From assembly GCA_948888345.1 (NCBI GenBank), contig CAQTPN010000006.1, positions 1 through 16,552 on the forward strand: 16,552 nucleotides of DNA, in the 5' to 3' direction. A model generated the notes under the pieces. The model searched no databases. It was not told where the DNA came from and saw only the letters and a program-made list of their open reading frames with translations. This DNA is from an uncultured bacterium (GTDB taxonomy: Bacteria > Cyanobacteriota > Vampirovibrionia > Gastranaerophilales > Gastranaerophilaceae). Shown piece after piece: positions 1 through 6,856 of the stretch. The position numbers and the translations under genes are program-made. Each line of letters opens with the position of its first letter. The stretch's first letter is position 1.

Positions 1-2
1 TG

Positions 3-557
3 AAGCTAAAGGAATTTGCGGCTCTTCAAAATGATTACAACGAGGTTGGTGCTTACATTCAGGAAAAATTAGGCCTGAAAAAATTCCCCCATACTATTGA
101 ATGTTATGATATTTCTCATATTCAAGGCACAAATACCGTTGCAAGCCGTGTATTTTTTGAAAACGGGATGCCTAAAAAATCTCAATACCGCCGCTATAAA
201 CTCCGTACGGTTAAAAAAGGCGAAGTTGATGACTTCAAAAGTATGAGAGAGGTTCTGTCCCGCCGCTTTAAAAGGATTTTAAACGGAGATGACCCGGCAC
301 CTGATTTAATAATAATAGATGGCGGAAAAGGACAGCTTTCAAGTGTTTATGAAATTATGAAAGAATTTAATCTTAACATTGACCTTGTTTCGCTCGCAAA
401 ACGTGAAGAAGAGGTCTTTAAGCCAAATATTTCAAAACCGGTGATTTTTCCGATAAAATCCCCTGCTCTTCATCTTTTTCAGCGTGTAAGGGATGAGGCT
501 CACCGCTTTGCTGTCACGTATCATAAAAAATTAAGAAGCAAAACCATGCTGGAATAA
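3..557 (+). CDS. uvrC: UvrABC system protein C (excinuclease subunit), 3' part only, lacking the usual C-terminal HhH domain
   Basis: UvrC makes the two incisions around bulky DNA lesions in nucleotide excision repair. Only the last 184 residues are in the window; the reading frame is open from position 3 through the left edge. What is visible is the RNase H-like nuclease domain that makes the 5' incision. It has the DISH motif near residue 36, the IDGGKG motif in the middle (PDLIIIDGGKGQL), LAKREEEVF, and the RVRDEAHRFAVTYH block. The two Asp and the His of these motifs match the family's catalytic triad. The protein ends at LRSKTMLE, exactly where family members normally continue for about 60 residues into a tandem helix-hairpin-helix (HhH) domain. 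No HhH-like sequence appears in any forward frame after the stop, so this looks like domain loss rather than a simple frameshift. Family assignment is very safe; the consequence of the missing domain is unknown. Confidence 0.96.
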   Translation, partial: KLKEFAALQNDYNEVGAYIQEKLGLKKFPHTIECYDISHIQGTNTVASRVFFENGMPKKSQYRRYKLRTVKKGEVDDFKSMREVLSRRFKRILNGDDPAPDLIIIDGGKGQLSSVYEIMKEFNLNIDLVSLAKREEEVFKPNISKPVIFPIKSPALHLFQRVRDEAHRFAVTYHKKLRSKTMLE

Positions 558-590
558 AATTTTAGTTTGCAAATAATTTTATTTTCAGGT
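551..590 (+). terminator. Possible weak terminator hairpin after uvrC
   Basis: Positions 553-561 (AATAAAATT) and 575-583 (AATTTTATT) form a perfect 9-bp stem, which two G-U pairs could lengthen to 11. It is followed by a short T-rich stretch. The stem is made only of A-T pairs and overlaps the uvrC stop codon, so it may be a by-product of base composition. Confidence 0.25.
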
Positions 591-632
591 TTTTTATAGT
601 TGCTAAATTTTAATTAATAAAGGTCCTCTTTT

Positions 633-1187
633 ATGATTTCATTTGGTGCAAAATATATAGATACTGCAGTGGCACAGAAGGTTTATCAAGACGATAAAAA
701 AGAGCCGTATAAAGTTTCTTTTGTAGAACTTAATCCTTTGGATGAATCAGATAGGGAAGCCGTTGCAGAAGCCTCTGAACGGTGGGGACTGCCCGAATGT
801 TCAGAGGCAATCAGCAACCGTATGCGGCTTATTTCAAAGGGACACGCGAATGACCCGGAGAATGATAAATTTTATGCAATTACTTCTCAAAAAGATAATT
901 TTGACACACCCGAATCATCCAAAATACTTGCTGTTTGCTATACAAAAGAAAGATATGACGGTAATATAAAGCTTCCCTTTCTGCAGGTAAAGCCTGATGG
1001 TGTTGAACTCATTAAAAAGCCTTTTAAATATAATCATATCGGAACAAGTATGATGGATTCAATCAAAAAACTTGTTCAAGGAAAGACCATAAGTCTCGTC
1101 TCAATGCCTGATGCAAAGCCCTTTTATTTTGCAAACGGTTTCAAAAAAGATGAAAAATGTGGTGGCAAACTTTATTTCAAAGCTTGA
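633..1187 (+). CDS. GNAT-like orphan protein
   Basis: This is a 184-residue soluble protein with no signal peptide or membrane segment. Its C-terminal half looks like a divergent GNAT N-acetyltransferase. A beta-strand-like FLQVKP is followed by HIGTSMMDSIKKL (residues 135-147), at the place of the acetyl-CoA-binding loop and helix. The segment SMPDAKPFYFANGFKK (157-172) resembles the family's closing motif, in which a Tyr precedes NGF. The first half is unlike any family I recognise. The protein begins MISFGAK, a short Phe-Gly-Ala motif similar in style to the Phe-Lys-Gly near the start of the orphan at 13476. The ATG is supported by an AAAGG ribosome site about 10 bases upstream. The gene stands alone between uvrC and a BlaI-type operon. 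The substrate is unknown; the acetyltransferase call is an inference from fold motifs, without the canonical Q/RxxGxG. Confidence 0.6.
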   Translation: MISFGAKYIDTAVAQKVYQDDKKEPYKVSFVELNPLDESDREAVAEASERWGLPECSEAISNRMRLISKGHANDPENDKFYAITSQKDNFDTPESSKILAVCYTKERYDGNIKLPFLQVKPDGVELIKKPFKYNHIGTSMMDSIKKLVQGKTISLVSMPDAKPFYFANGFKKDEKCGGKLYFKA

Positions 1188-1200
1188 AATGGTTAATTTT
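1172..1200 (+). terminator. Possible terminator at the end of the GNAT-like gene
   Basis: ATTTCAA (1174-1180) and TTGAAAT (1184-1190) form a perfect 7-bp hairpin with a 3-base loop. It straddles the stop codon and is followed after four bases by TAATTTTTG. The stem is short and partly coding, so this is a weak call. Confidence 0.3.
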
Positions 1201-1255
1201 TGTTAAGTTTTCTTCTTGAACAGCTAAAAATTTTGCTTTTAATTTTTTTCATAAG

Positions 1256-1264
1256 TGTTATAAT
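1256..1264 (+). promoter_or_regulatory. Extended -10 promoter for the BlaI-type operon
   Basis: TGTTATAAT combines a perfect TATAAT hexamer (1259-1264) with the TGn extension, which can compensate for a poor -35. No good -35 box lies at the right spacing. Transcription would begin near 1271, leaving a leader of about 47 bases that contains the dyad at 1286-1300. Confidence 0.6.
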
Positions 1265-1285
1265 AGTAGTAATAAAATCATGATG

Positions 1286-1300
1286 TTGATAATATATCAA
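1286..1300 (+). promoter_or_regulatory. Candidate operator: perfect 6-bp dyad in the leader of the BlaI-type gene
   Basis: TTGATA (1286-1291) and TATCAA (1295-1300) are perfect inverted copies separated by three bases. The dyad lies between the -10 box and the start codon of a dimeric winged-helix repressor, which is where an autoregulatory site would be expected. The sequence is not the TACA/TGTA dyad known for staphylococcal BlaI and MecI, so binding is only an inference from position and symmetry. Confidence 0.4.
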
Positions 1301-1317
1301 AAAAGGGACTTATAATA

Positions 1318-1674
1318 ATGAATTTAAAACATGGATCGCTTGAAAGTGTTATTTTAAACTCTCTGTGGGAGCTTGAAAAATGCGGTATATATAAAAATTC
1401 TGTCAAAGATGTTTTTGAACATATTAATAATTCAAATTCAACAAAAAGAGCATATACTACTATTAAAACCGTTATGGACAGGCTCTATGAAAAAGAAGTT
1501 TTACTAAGAATTAAACAGGGCAAAAAATTCTACTATAGAACCGCATACTCAAGCAATGATATTATTACAACCTCTCTTCAAAAAATTGCCTCACAATATT
1601 GCGGCGGAGATATTTCAAAATTAGCTTCAATTGCTGCATCTATTGCAGGTTCTCAAGCTTCAGCCAGAGTTTAA
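1318..1674 (+). CDS. BlaI/MecI/CopY-family transcriptional repressor
   Basis: This 118-residue protein is nearly all a winged-helix DNA-binding domain of the penicillinase-repressor family. It opens with SLESVILNSLWELEK (residues 7-21), the usual first helix. The recognition helix region AYTTIKTVMDRLYEKE (45-60) is close to family consensus, and the wing KQGKKFYYR (66-74) follows. The short C-terminal tail would form the dimer interface. Well-studied relatives repress beta-lactamase or copper-export genes and are relieved by a partner protease of the BlaR1 type, but no such partner is in this window. The ATG has an AGGG ribosome site about 10 bases upstream. The gene leads a tight set with the two following genes (gaps of 12 and 4 bases), and a dyad sits in its leader, suggesting autorepression. 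Its inducer and targets cannot be read from the sequence. Confidence 0.88.
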   Translation: MNLKHGSLESVILNSLWELEKCGIYKNSVKDVFEHINNSNSTKRAYTTIKTVMDRLYEKEVLLRIKQGKKFYYRTAYSSNDIITTSLQKIASQYCGGDISKLASIAASIAGSQASARV

Positions 1675-1686
1675 AAGTTTTTATTA

Positions 1687-2133
1687 ATGAATTTTTTTGA
1701 AGATATTGTTCAAAAATTAAACAGGCTTTTGTATGTTAAGCCAAAAAGGCCCGCAGGTGTTGTTTCGCCTGAAGATAAGATAAGGTTAAGAAAAGAAGTT
1801 TCAAATACTCTTTTTCTTGTTCTGTCGGGTGAAATGACCGTGCTGAAAGCACTTTTAAATTTTCCGAAAAATTCAAACGATAAAAGTATTGATGTATGTT
1901 TTCATATTTTGATGCATCTTGAAGCGGATGAAGATATCAGGAAAAAGGATAATGACTACAGGGAAGAACAGGATGAATTTATCCTGAATATAGCAGAACT
2001 CCTTCAAAATGGGGAAGATATTCCAATTAATATAATAAAAGAGTATAATGATTTTTATAAAGAAACGTTAATTTATCCTGTAATTAATAAAGAAACGATA
2101 ATTTCTAGGCTTAAAAAATTTATAAATATTTAA
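1687..2133 (+). CDS. Unknown predicted all-helical soluble protein in the BlaI-type operon
   Basis: I do not recognise this 148-residue protein. It has no signal peptide, membrane segment or metal-binding cluster. It starts with an amphipathic segment (FFEDIVQKLNRLLYV) and a basic, proline-containing linker (KPKRPAG). The rest reads as helices rich in Leu, Ile, Glu and Lys, with an acidic middle (EADEDIRKKDNDYREEQDE, about residues 79-97). The start lies 12 bases after the repressor's stop and has no clear ribosome site, so translational coupling is likely. The stop is 4 bases before the TadE-like gene. An 18-base direct repeat with a 30-base period (2057-2074 and 2087-2104) produces the similar peptides YKETLI and NKETII near the C-terminus. 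Its place between a repressor and a membrane-anchored protein suggests a shared function, which I cannot name. Confidence 0.6.
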   Translation: MNFFEDIVQKLNRLLYVKPKRPAGVVSPEDKIRLRKEVSNTLFLVLSGEMTVLKALLNFPKNSNDKSIDVCFHILMHLEADEDIRKKDNDYREEQDEFILNIAELLQNGEDIPINIIKEYNDFYKETLIYPVINKETIISRLKKFINI

Positions 2134-2137
2134 AAAT

Positions 2138-2617
2138 ATGTTCAAATTATTAAAAATACCTATGAAAACCGGAGCACAGGCAATAATTGAAGGCCCTGTT
2201 GCCTTTATTCTCATATTTTTAATTTTTTTCTTTATATCGGAATTTGCACTGTATTTCCAAAGCATTCATGCTAATCAAACCCTGTCAGATGATATCAGTG
2301 CCAATATTTCCGCCTCCGGTACAGATGAAGATACGGGCGAAAATTTTTGTAAAGAGCCTGATAACGCCCTTTTGCACATAATTGAAGGCAGGGCAAAAAA
2401 ATATATTAATAAAAATATTAAACTTGAAATTGATACTCAAACCGATGATTTATTAATTCTTAAATCAAACGGCGCGGATGATTTAACCCTAAATATACTC
2501 TGCTCTGATACGGACGGCTATATCGTAAGAAGCGAATATCTTTTCAGAGGCTTCTTTTTATTCCGCTCAGGGCAGCAGATTTCAGGAATTTCAAGCGTTC
2601 AAACCCCTAAATTTTAG
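2138..2617 (+). CDS. TadE-like membrane-anchored pseudopilin candidate
   Basis: This 159-residue protein has a TadE/TadG-like N-terminus. A short basic leader is followed by GAQAIIE (residues 12-18) and one strongly hydrophobic segment (about 19-40). QAIIE corresponds to the QALVE of TadE proteins, placing a Glu at position 5 if the leader is cut after Ala13. The remaining 120 residues would lie outside the cytoplasm. They contain acidic, Ser/Asp-rich stretches and three Cys that could form a disulfide. TadE proteins are minor pseudopilins of Flp/Tad pili and of related envelope machines. No other Tad gene (ATPase, TadB/C, prepilin peptidase) is in the window, so the machine it serves must be encoded elsewhere. 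An alternative start is Met9. The gene follows its upstream neighbour by 4 bases without an obvious ribosome site of its own. The family call rests on the N-terminus only. Confidence 0.55.
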   Translation: MFKLLKIPMKTGAQAIIEGPVAFILIFLIFFFISEFALYFQSIHANQTLSDDISANISASGTDEDTGENFCKEPDNALLHIIEGRAKKYINKNIKLEIDTQTDDLLILKSNGADDLTLNILCSDTDGYIVRSEYLFRGFFLFRSGQQISGISSVQTPKF

Positions 2618-2716
2618 CTCTTGGCCCTATGATTAATGTTAAGAAATTGTATCAAATTGTCACCTTTTTTATCATCTGATATTCTTTTAGTATAAGTTTT
2701 AAAAGGAATAAAAAAA

Positions 2717-3406
2717 TTGCAGAGTGTCGATATAATTATACCTGTTTATAATGAAGAAAAAACTATAGAAAATATACTTGAAATTTTGGAAAATACCGAT
2801 TTCTGTAATTTGGAAAAAAATCTCATAATCGTTGATGATTATTCCACTGATGCCACCAGAGAGATATTAAAAAGGTATGAGGATAAATATACCGTAATTT
2901 ACAAAGAGAAAAACGGCGGAAAGGGTTCTGCCGTAAATGTCGGGTTTGAAAATGCAAAGAGTGATATTGTTATCATTCAGGATGCTGATTTGGAATACAA
3001 TCCTTCGGACTATGCTTCGCTTTTAAAATTAATAATAGAAGGTGAAGCTGATGTTGTTTATGGTTCAAGATTTTTAGGCACACCGTTTAAAGATTTTATG
3101 TTTTTAAGTTATGTGGCTAATAAATTTTTAACCTTTTTAACAAATATTCTTTACGGCACCGGATTGACCGATATGGAAACCTGCTATAAGGCAATGAAAA
3201 AAGAATTTGTTAAAGATATGAATATAAAATCAAACAAATTCGACCTTGAGCCGGAAATTACCGCAAAGCTTGTTAAAAAAGGTGCTAAAATAAAAGAAGT
3301 GCCGATTAAATATAATGCAAGAAGCTATGAGGACGGTAAAAAAATCACCTATAAGGACGGGCTTATGGCAATCCGCGCTTTATTTTATTTTAGATTTTTT
3401 AATTAA
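2717..3406 (+). CDS. Family-2 glycosyltransferase, DPM1-like (polyprenyl-phosphate sugar transferase type)
   Basis: This 229-residue enzyme has a GT-A fold. It shows IPVYNEE (residues 8-14) at the nucleotide-binding start, VDDYSTD (39-45), the metal-binding DAD within QDADLEYNP (88-96), YGSRFLG (115-121) and DMETCYKAM (152-160). These are the hallmarks of the DPM1 subgroup, which moves a sugar from a nucleotide donor to a polyprenyl phosphate at the membrane. It ends after the catalytic domain without the C-terminal membrane helices of GtrB-type members, so it would be soluble or peripheral. The start is TTG at 2717, chosen because AAAAGGA lies about 10 bases upstream and the protein begins directly with the first strand. 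The donor sugar and lipid are unknown. A role in envelope glycan assembly is an inference, supported by the adjacent cell-wall genes. Confidence 0.85.
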   Translation: MQSVDIIIPVYNEEKTIENILEILENTDFCNLEKNLIIVDDYSTDATREILKRYEDKYTVIYKEKNGGKGSAVNVGFENAKSDIVIIQDADLEYNPSDYASLLKLIIEGEADVVYGSRFLGTPFKDFMFLSYVANKFLTFLTNILYGTGLTDMETCYKAMKKEFVKDMNIKSNKFDLEPEITAKLVKKGAKIKEVPIKYNARSYEDGKKITYKDGLMAIRALFYFRFFN

Positions 3407-3464
3407 TTTATAATTTCTTCATATATGCTTATTTTAAAAGGTACTTTGTTGTATTATTTTTGAT

Positions 3465-4424
3465 ATGAAAAATTCCCCTGAAAATGCTAATATTAACCCC
3501 GATTTTAAACATTACACCGTGATGCTCCATGAGGCGGTGGATGCGCTCATTCCTGCGGGAGAAGTTTCGGATAAAATTTATATTGATGCCACCCTTGGAG
3601 GCGGCGGGCACAGTTCGCTTATCGCATCCCGTCTTTCAGAGTATGGAAGATTAATTTCTTTTGATGTAGATAGTGATGCAATAAAAGCTGCCGCAGAAAA
3701 ATTAAAACCTTATAAAAACGTTACAATAGTAAAGGATTCTTATGTAAATATTAAAGAAAACCTTGAAAGGCTGGGGATTGAAAAAATAACAGGCGGTATA
3801 ATTTTTGATTTAGGTGCTTCGTATCACCAGCTGACAAAGGCTGAGCGTGGTTTTTCTTTTACAAAGGATGCCTCTCTTGATATGCGCTTTAATATGGAAC
3901 AGGAATTTAGAGCATGGGATATTGTTAATAAATACACTCAATCCGATTTAGTAAGAATTTTTTCGGAATATGGCGAAGAGCGTTTCTCTAAAAGGATTGC
4001 AAAGGCTATTGTTGAAAATCGCCCCCTTAATACAACTTTACAATTAAGTGAATTAATTGTAAATTCCACACCAAAAATTAAAAGCAAAATTCACCCTGCA
4101 ACAAGGGTTTTTCAGGCTTTAAGAATTGAAGTTAATAAAGAGTTGTTAAATTTTGAAAATACATTGAACGAAGTGGTTACATTATTAGATTCAAATGCTA
4201 TAATTAGTGTTATAAGTTTTCATTCATTAGAGGACAGACTTACAAAAAGGGCATTTAAGAAGTATTCGCTTGAATGCAGATGTGATAGAACAAAGCCTGT
4301 ATGCGATTGCGGAGGAAAACTTATCGAAATCATCACAAAAAAGCCGATTTTAGCAAGTGATGATGAAGTGAAAACTAACCCGCCTTCAAGAAGTGCCAAA
4401 TTAAGAGTGGCAAAGAGGGTATAG
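3465..4424 (+). CDS. rsmH: 16S rRNA (cytosine1402-N4)-methyltransferase RsmH
   Basis: RsmH (formerly MraW) methylates N4 of C1402 in the decoding centre of 16S rRNA using S-adenosylmethionine. At 319 residues it is full length. The family start block HYTVMLHEAVDAL is at residues 16-28. The SAM-binding loop is IDATLGGGGHS (40-50) and the next acidic strand end is FDVDSDA (66-72). DLGASYHQL and RGFSF (115-132) precede the conserved LDMRFN. VISFHSLEDRL near the C-terminus completes the pattern. DLGASYHQL is a variant of the usual DLGVSSPQLD. It is the first gene of the division and cell-wall cluster; the classical leader mraZ is missing and a glycosyltransferase precedes it. No ribosome site is visible before the ATG. 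TATTAT ends only seven bases upstream of it, so a leaderless transcript is possible. Confidence 0.97.
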   Translation: MKNSPENANINPDFKHYTVMLHEAVDALIPAGEVSDKIYIDATLGGGGHSSLIASRLSEYGRLISFDVDSDAIKAAAEKLKPYKNVTIVKDSYVNIKENLERLGIEKITGGIIFDLGASYHQLTKAERGFSFTKDASLDMRFNMEQEFRAWDIVNKYTQSDLVRIFSEYGEERFSKRIAKAIVENRPLNTTLQLSELIVNSTPKIKSKIHPATRVFQALRIEVNKELLNFENTLNEVVTLLDSNAIISVISFHSLEDRLTKRAFKKYSLECRCDRTKPVCDCGGKLIEIITKKPILASDDEVKTNPPSRSAKLRVAKRV

Positions 4425-4436
4425 TTGACGGGTAAC

Positions 4437-4443
4437 AAAGGAG
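4437..4443 (+). promoter_or_regulatory. Strong ribosome-binding site that sets the start of the ftsL-like gene
   Basis: AAAGGAG lies eight bases before an in-frame TTG at 4452. Starting at the earlier in-frame TTG at 4425, which directly abuts the rsmH stop, would place this site inside the coding region. It therefore argues for 4452 as the true start. Confidence 0.75.
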
Positions 4444-4451
4444 AGAAAGTT

Positions 4452-5030
4452 TTGAGTTTGTTGACATTCAAAAACAGCAATATTCAAGATAATATGCAGG
4501 ATAATTCAATGAGAAATCAAAGAACTTCCTACAGAACATCTAATATTCAAACAGGCTCCAGACTTGGTAAAAGTTCTATCCCCGGTTCCAATCCCGTTAA
4601 TGGCGAGAGAATTTCCAAAAATAAAAAGCAGGAAGCCCGTGATGTTCAACAAAATCAGATTATCAGTGGTTATTTTATTAAGGAAAAATCTTACAAAGAA
4701 ATGGTTATAGCAAGAGTTAATAATTTTTTATGTGTTATTCTGGCCCTCCTCGTGATGGTTTGTCTGGTCAGCTATTATTATGTTATTAACGGTGAAATTC
4801 AATTAAATCAGATAAGGAAGGAAACCCTCGCAATTAACTATGAAAATGAAGATATGCAGCATAAACTGGATATTCTTCAATCTTTTTCAAATGTTGATAA
4901 ACAGGTTACAAAAACAAAAATTCTTCAAACCGCAAAGCAGGTAATGGAATTATCTGCCGCAAATCTTCCGAATGTCAAATATGAAAATAAAAATGTTTCC
5001 CCTGTTACAGGCTGGTCGATGGGCTATTAA
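4452..5030 (+). CDS. FtsL/DivIC-like cell-division protein
   Basis: FtsL-type proteins are single-pass membrane proteins that pair with a DivIC/FtsB partner and help activate FtsW-FtsI at the septum. From the TTG at 4452 the product is 192 residues. It has a cytoplasmic tail of about 90 residues rich in Asn, Gln, Ser and Arg with no visible fold. One hydrophobic membrane segment follows (about 91-111), then an extracytoplasmic heptad-like stretch (about 113-150, from QLNQIRKETLAINYE onward) that could form a coiled coil. Sequence identity in this family is poor, so the call relies on topology and position: it lies exactly between rsmH and ftsI, the standard place of ftsL. The cytoplasmic tail is longer than in E. 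coli FtsL. The strong ribosome site at 4437 supports the chosen start. Confidence 0.75.
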   Translation: MSLLTFKNSNIQDNMQDNSMRNQRTSYRTSNIQTGSRLGKSSIPGSNPVNGERISKNKKQEARDVQQNQIISGYFIKEKSYKEMVIARVNNFLCVILALLVMVCLVSYYYVINGEIQLNQIRKETLAINYENEDMQHKLDILQSFSNVDKQVTKTKILQTAKQVMELSAANLPNVKYENKNVSPVTGWSMGY

Positions 5031-5055
5031 TCTTTTATAAAGGGGATGAACGGTT

Positions 5056-6765
5056 TTGAATAAGGATAAGTACAGAGATTTTGATAAAAGAATCGGCTGT
5101 TTGCAGTTTTGTTTCCTTGCTTTTATTGTATCTCTTCTTATTTATCTTTTTTTGGTGCAGATTTTTGACATCAGGCACTATAGAGAAAGAGCTAAAACCC
5201 AGAGGGCTTCCAAGATTTTTGTATTAAGGGGCGAAATCCTTGATAGAAACGGTTTTAAGCTTGCGGTTGATGAAACATCTTTTGATGTTTATGCACATAA
5301 AAAATACTATGATTACACCCCCGAAGAGCTTGCTGATAAACTTTACCCGTACATTGGCGGGGATAAAAATCTTCTTTTGCAAAGATTGTCTGCAAATGAA
5401 GGGGTGGCACTTATTAAAAAATCCATACCAAGAAAAGCAGCTGACGGTATCAGGGCTTTAAGGCTCAGAGAAATTTCTCTTGAAGTTAAAAACAAGCGCG
5501 CATATCCTCAAGGGAGTCTGGCATCGCATGTTTTGGGATATTATAATGCAGATGCAGATGTTGCGGCAGGAATTGAATATATTGCAAAAGGGTATCTTGA
5601 ATATATTGATAAAAATATCACCCATGAAAAAACCCCTAACGGTGATTTAATCTATAATTTAACAACAAATCCCGAGGATGTTTCAGCCCCCATTAAAGGT
5701 AAAACTCTGACATTAACAATTGATTCTGCCGTTCAGCATATCTGTGAAAAATATCTGTATTCTTCAATGCAAAAAACCCATGCCATAAGGGGTGCCGTTA
5801 TTGTTATGGACCCGAACAACGGTGAAATTCTGGCACTTGCAGCATATCCTTATTATGACCCGAATAATTATAATAAATATTCTCTTCTTGAAATGAAAAA
5901 CTGGGCTTTAACGGATGTTTACCCCCCGGGTTCTACATTTAAAATTATAACTGTGGCATCCGCCTTTATAAATGGTAAAATCAATAAAAATACGCAAATT
6001 CTGGATACCGGTAAAATTAAAATAGGATGGTGGGAAATTCAAAACCATGATTATGTTAACGGTAAAGCTCCGGGGCTGATTGATTTAGTTTATCTTTTCC
6101 AGCATTCAAGTAACGTTGCCAGTGTGAAGGTGGCGCAAAAAATGGACGACCAGGAATTTTACGATACTCTTGAAATGTTTAATTTTGGCCAGAAAACAGG
6201 AATTGACCTTCCTGCTGAATCAGCCGGCATTCTTCCTAAACCCAAAAACTGGGATGCTGCAACCCATGGCTCAATGGGGTACGGATATGGTACATCGGTT
6301 ACCGCAATTCAAATGGCGGCGGCCGTTTCCGCTATTGCAAACGGAGGCGAGTGGATTACCCCGCATGTTATAAAATATGACAAAAAAGAAGCCGAAGAAA
6401 AGATTATAAGAAGGCGGATTATGACCCCTGAAATGTCCAAAGATTTGACTGATATTCTGGTTGAATCTATAGACAGAAGCAAATCTATTGCAAGAATGAA
6501 AGATTTCAGGCTTGCTGCAAAAACCGGTACTTCAAGACGCCCCAAAGATAACGGTGTCGGCTACACAAATAAAATGTATACATCAATGGTGGGGTATCTT
6601 CCTGCATCTGACCCTAAAATTTTAATATATATTGTAATCGACAGCGCAAAAGGGGATGTTTGGGGTTCAACCGTTGCTGCACCTATTTTTAAAGATATTG
6701 CAACAGAACTTGCAAAGATTATGAATTTGACCCCCGATAGGAAAGTGCCTCTTGATATAAAGTAA
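5056..6765 (+). CDS. ftsI: Class B penicillin-binding protein, FtsI/PBP3-like transpeptidase
   Basis: This enzyme cross-links peptidoglycan peptide stems, here probably at the division septum, and is a beta-lactam target. The 569 residues begin with one membrane anchor (about 14-37). The class B dimerisation domain follows, starting with RGEILDRNG (58-66). The transpeptidase domain carries all three active-site motifs: STFK with the acylated Ser293 and Lys296, SSN at 351-353, and KTG at 489-491. No PASTA repeats are present. The start is TTG at 5056 with AAAGGGG ending ten bases upstream (5039-5045). It follows the ftsL-like gene by 25 bases, so the two are almost certainly co-transcribed. 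Order and domain content favour FtsI over the elongation enzyme PBP2; a SpoVD-like role is less likely given the lack of PASTA domains. Confidence 0.92.
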   Translation: MNKDKYRDFDKRIGCLQFCFLAFIVSLLIYLFLVQIFDIRHYRERAKTQRASKIFVLRGEILDRNGFKLAVDETSFDVYAHKKYYDYTPEELADKLYPYIGGDKNLLLQRLSANEGVALIKKSIPRKAADGIRALRLREISLEVKNKRAYPQGSLASHVLGYYNADADVAAGIEYIAKGYLEYIDKNITHEKTPNGDLIYNLTTNPEDVSAPIKGKTLTLTIDSAVQHICEKYLYSSMQKTHAIRGAVIVMDPNNGEILALAAYPYYDPNNYNKYSLLEMKNWALTDVYPPGSTFKIITVASAFINGKINKNTQILDTGKIKIGWWEIQNHDYVNGKAPGLIDLVYLFQHSSNVASVKVAQKMDDQEFYDTLEMFNFGQKTGIDLPAESAGILPKPKNWDAATHGSMGYGYGTSVTAIQMAAAVSAIANGGEWITPHVIKYDKKEAEEKIIRRRIMTPEMSKDLTDILVESIDRSKSIARMKDFRLAAKTGTSRRPKDNGVGYTNKMYTSMVGYLPASDPKILIYIVIDSAKGDVWGSTVAAPIFKDIATELAKIMNLTPDRKVPLDIK

Positions 6766-6792
6766 AATAAATTGTGTACTTTTATCAATAAT

Positions 6793-6821
6793 TTAACAAA
6801 AATATATTTTGGGTTTAGAAT
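6793..6821 (+). promoter_or_regulatory. Sigma-70-type promoter for murE
   Basis: TTAACA (6793-6798) and TAGAAT (6816-6821) are separated by exactly 17 bases, each one mismatch from consensus. Transcription would begin near 6828, giving a leader of about 29 bases that contains the AAAGGA ribosome site of murE. This would let murE be expressed independently of ftsI. Confidence 0.65.
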
Positions 6822-6856
6822 ATTATTAAAATTATTTATTCATAAAGGATAAGCTA

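Noticed and set aside
541..632. A frameshift hiding the HhH domain of UvrC
   Set aside because: All three forward frames after the stop give short, low-complexity peptides with stops and no helix-hairpin-helix pattern before the next gene.
4425..4451. TTG at 4425 as start of the ftsL-like gene
   Set aside because: It would bury a strong ribosome site inside the coding region; the TTG at 4452 is eight bases downstream of that site.
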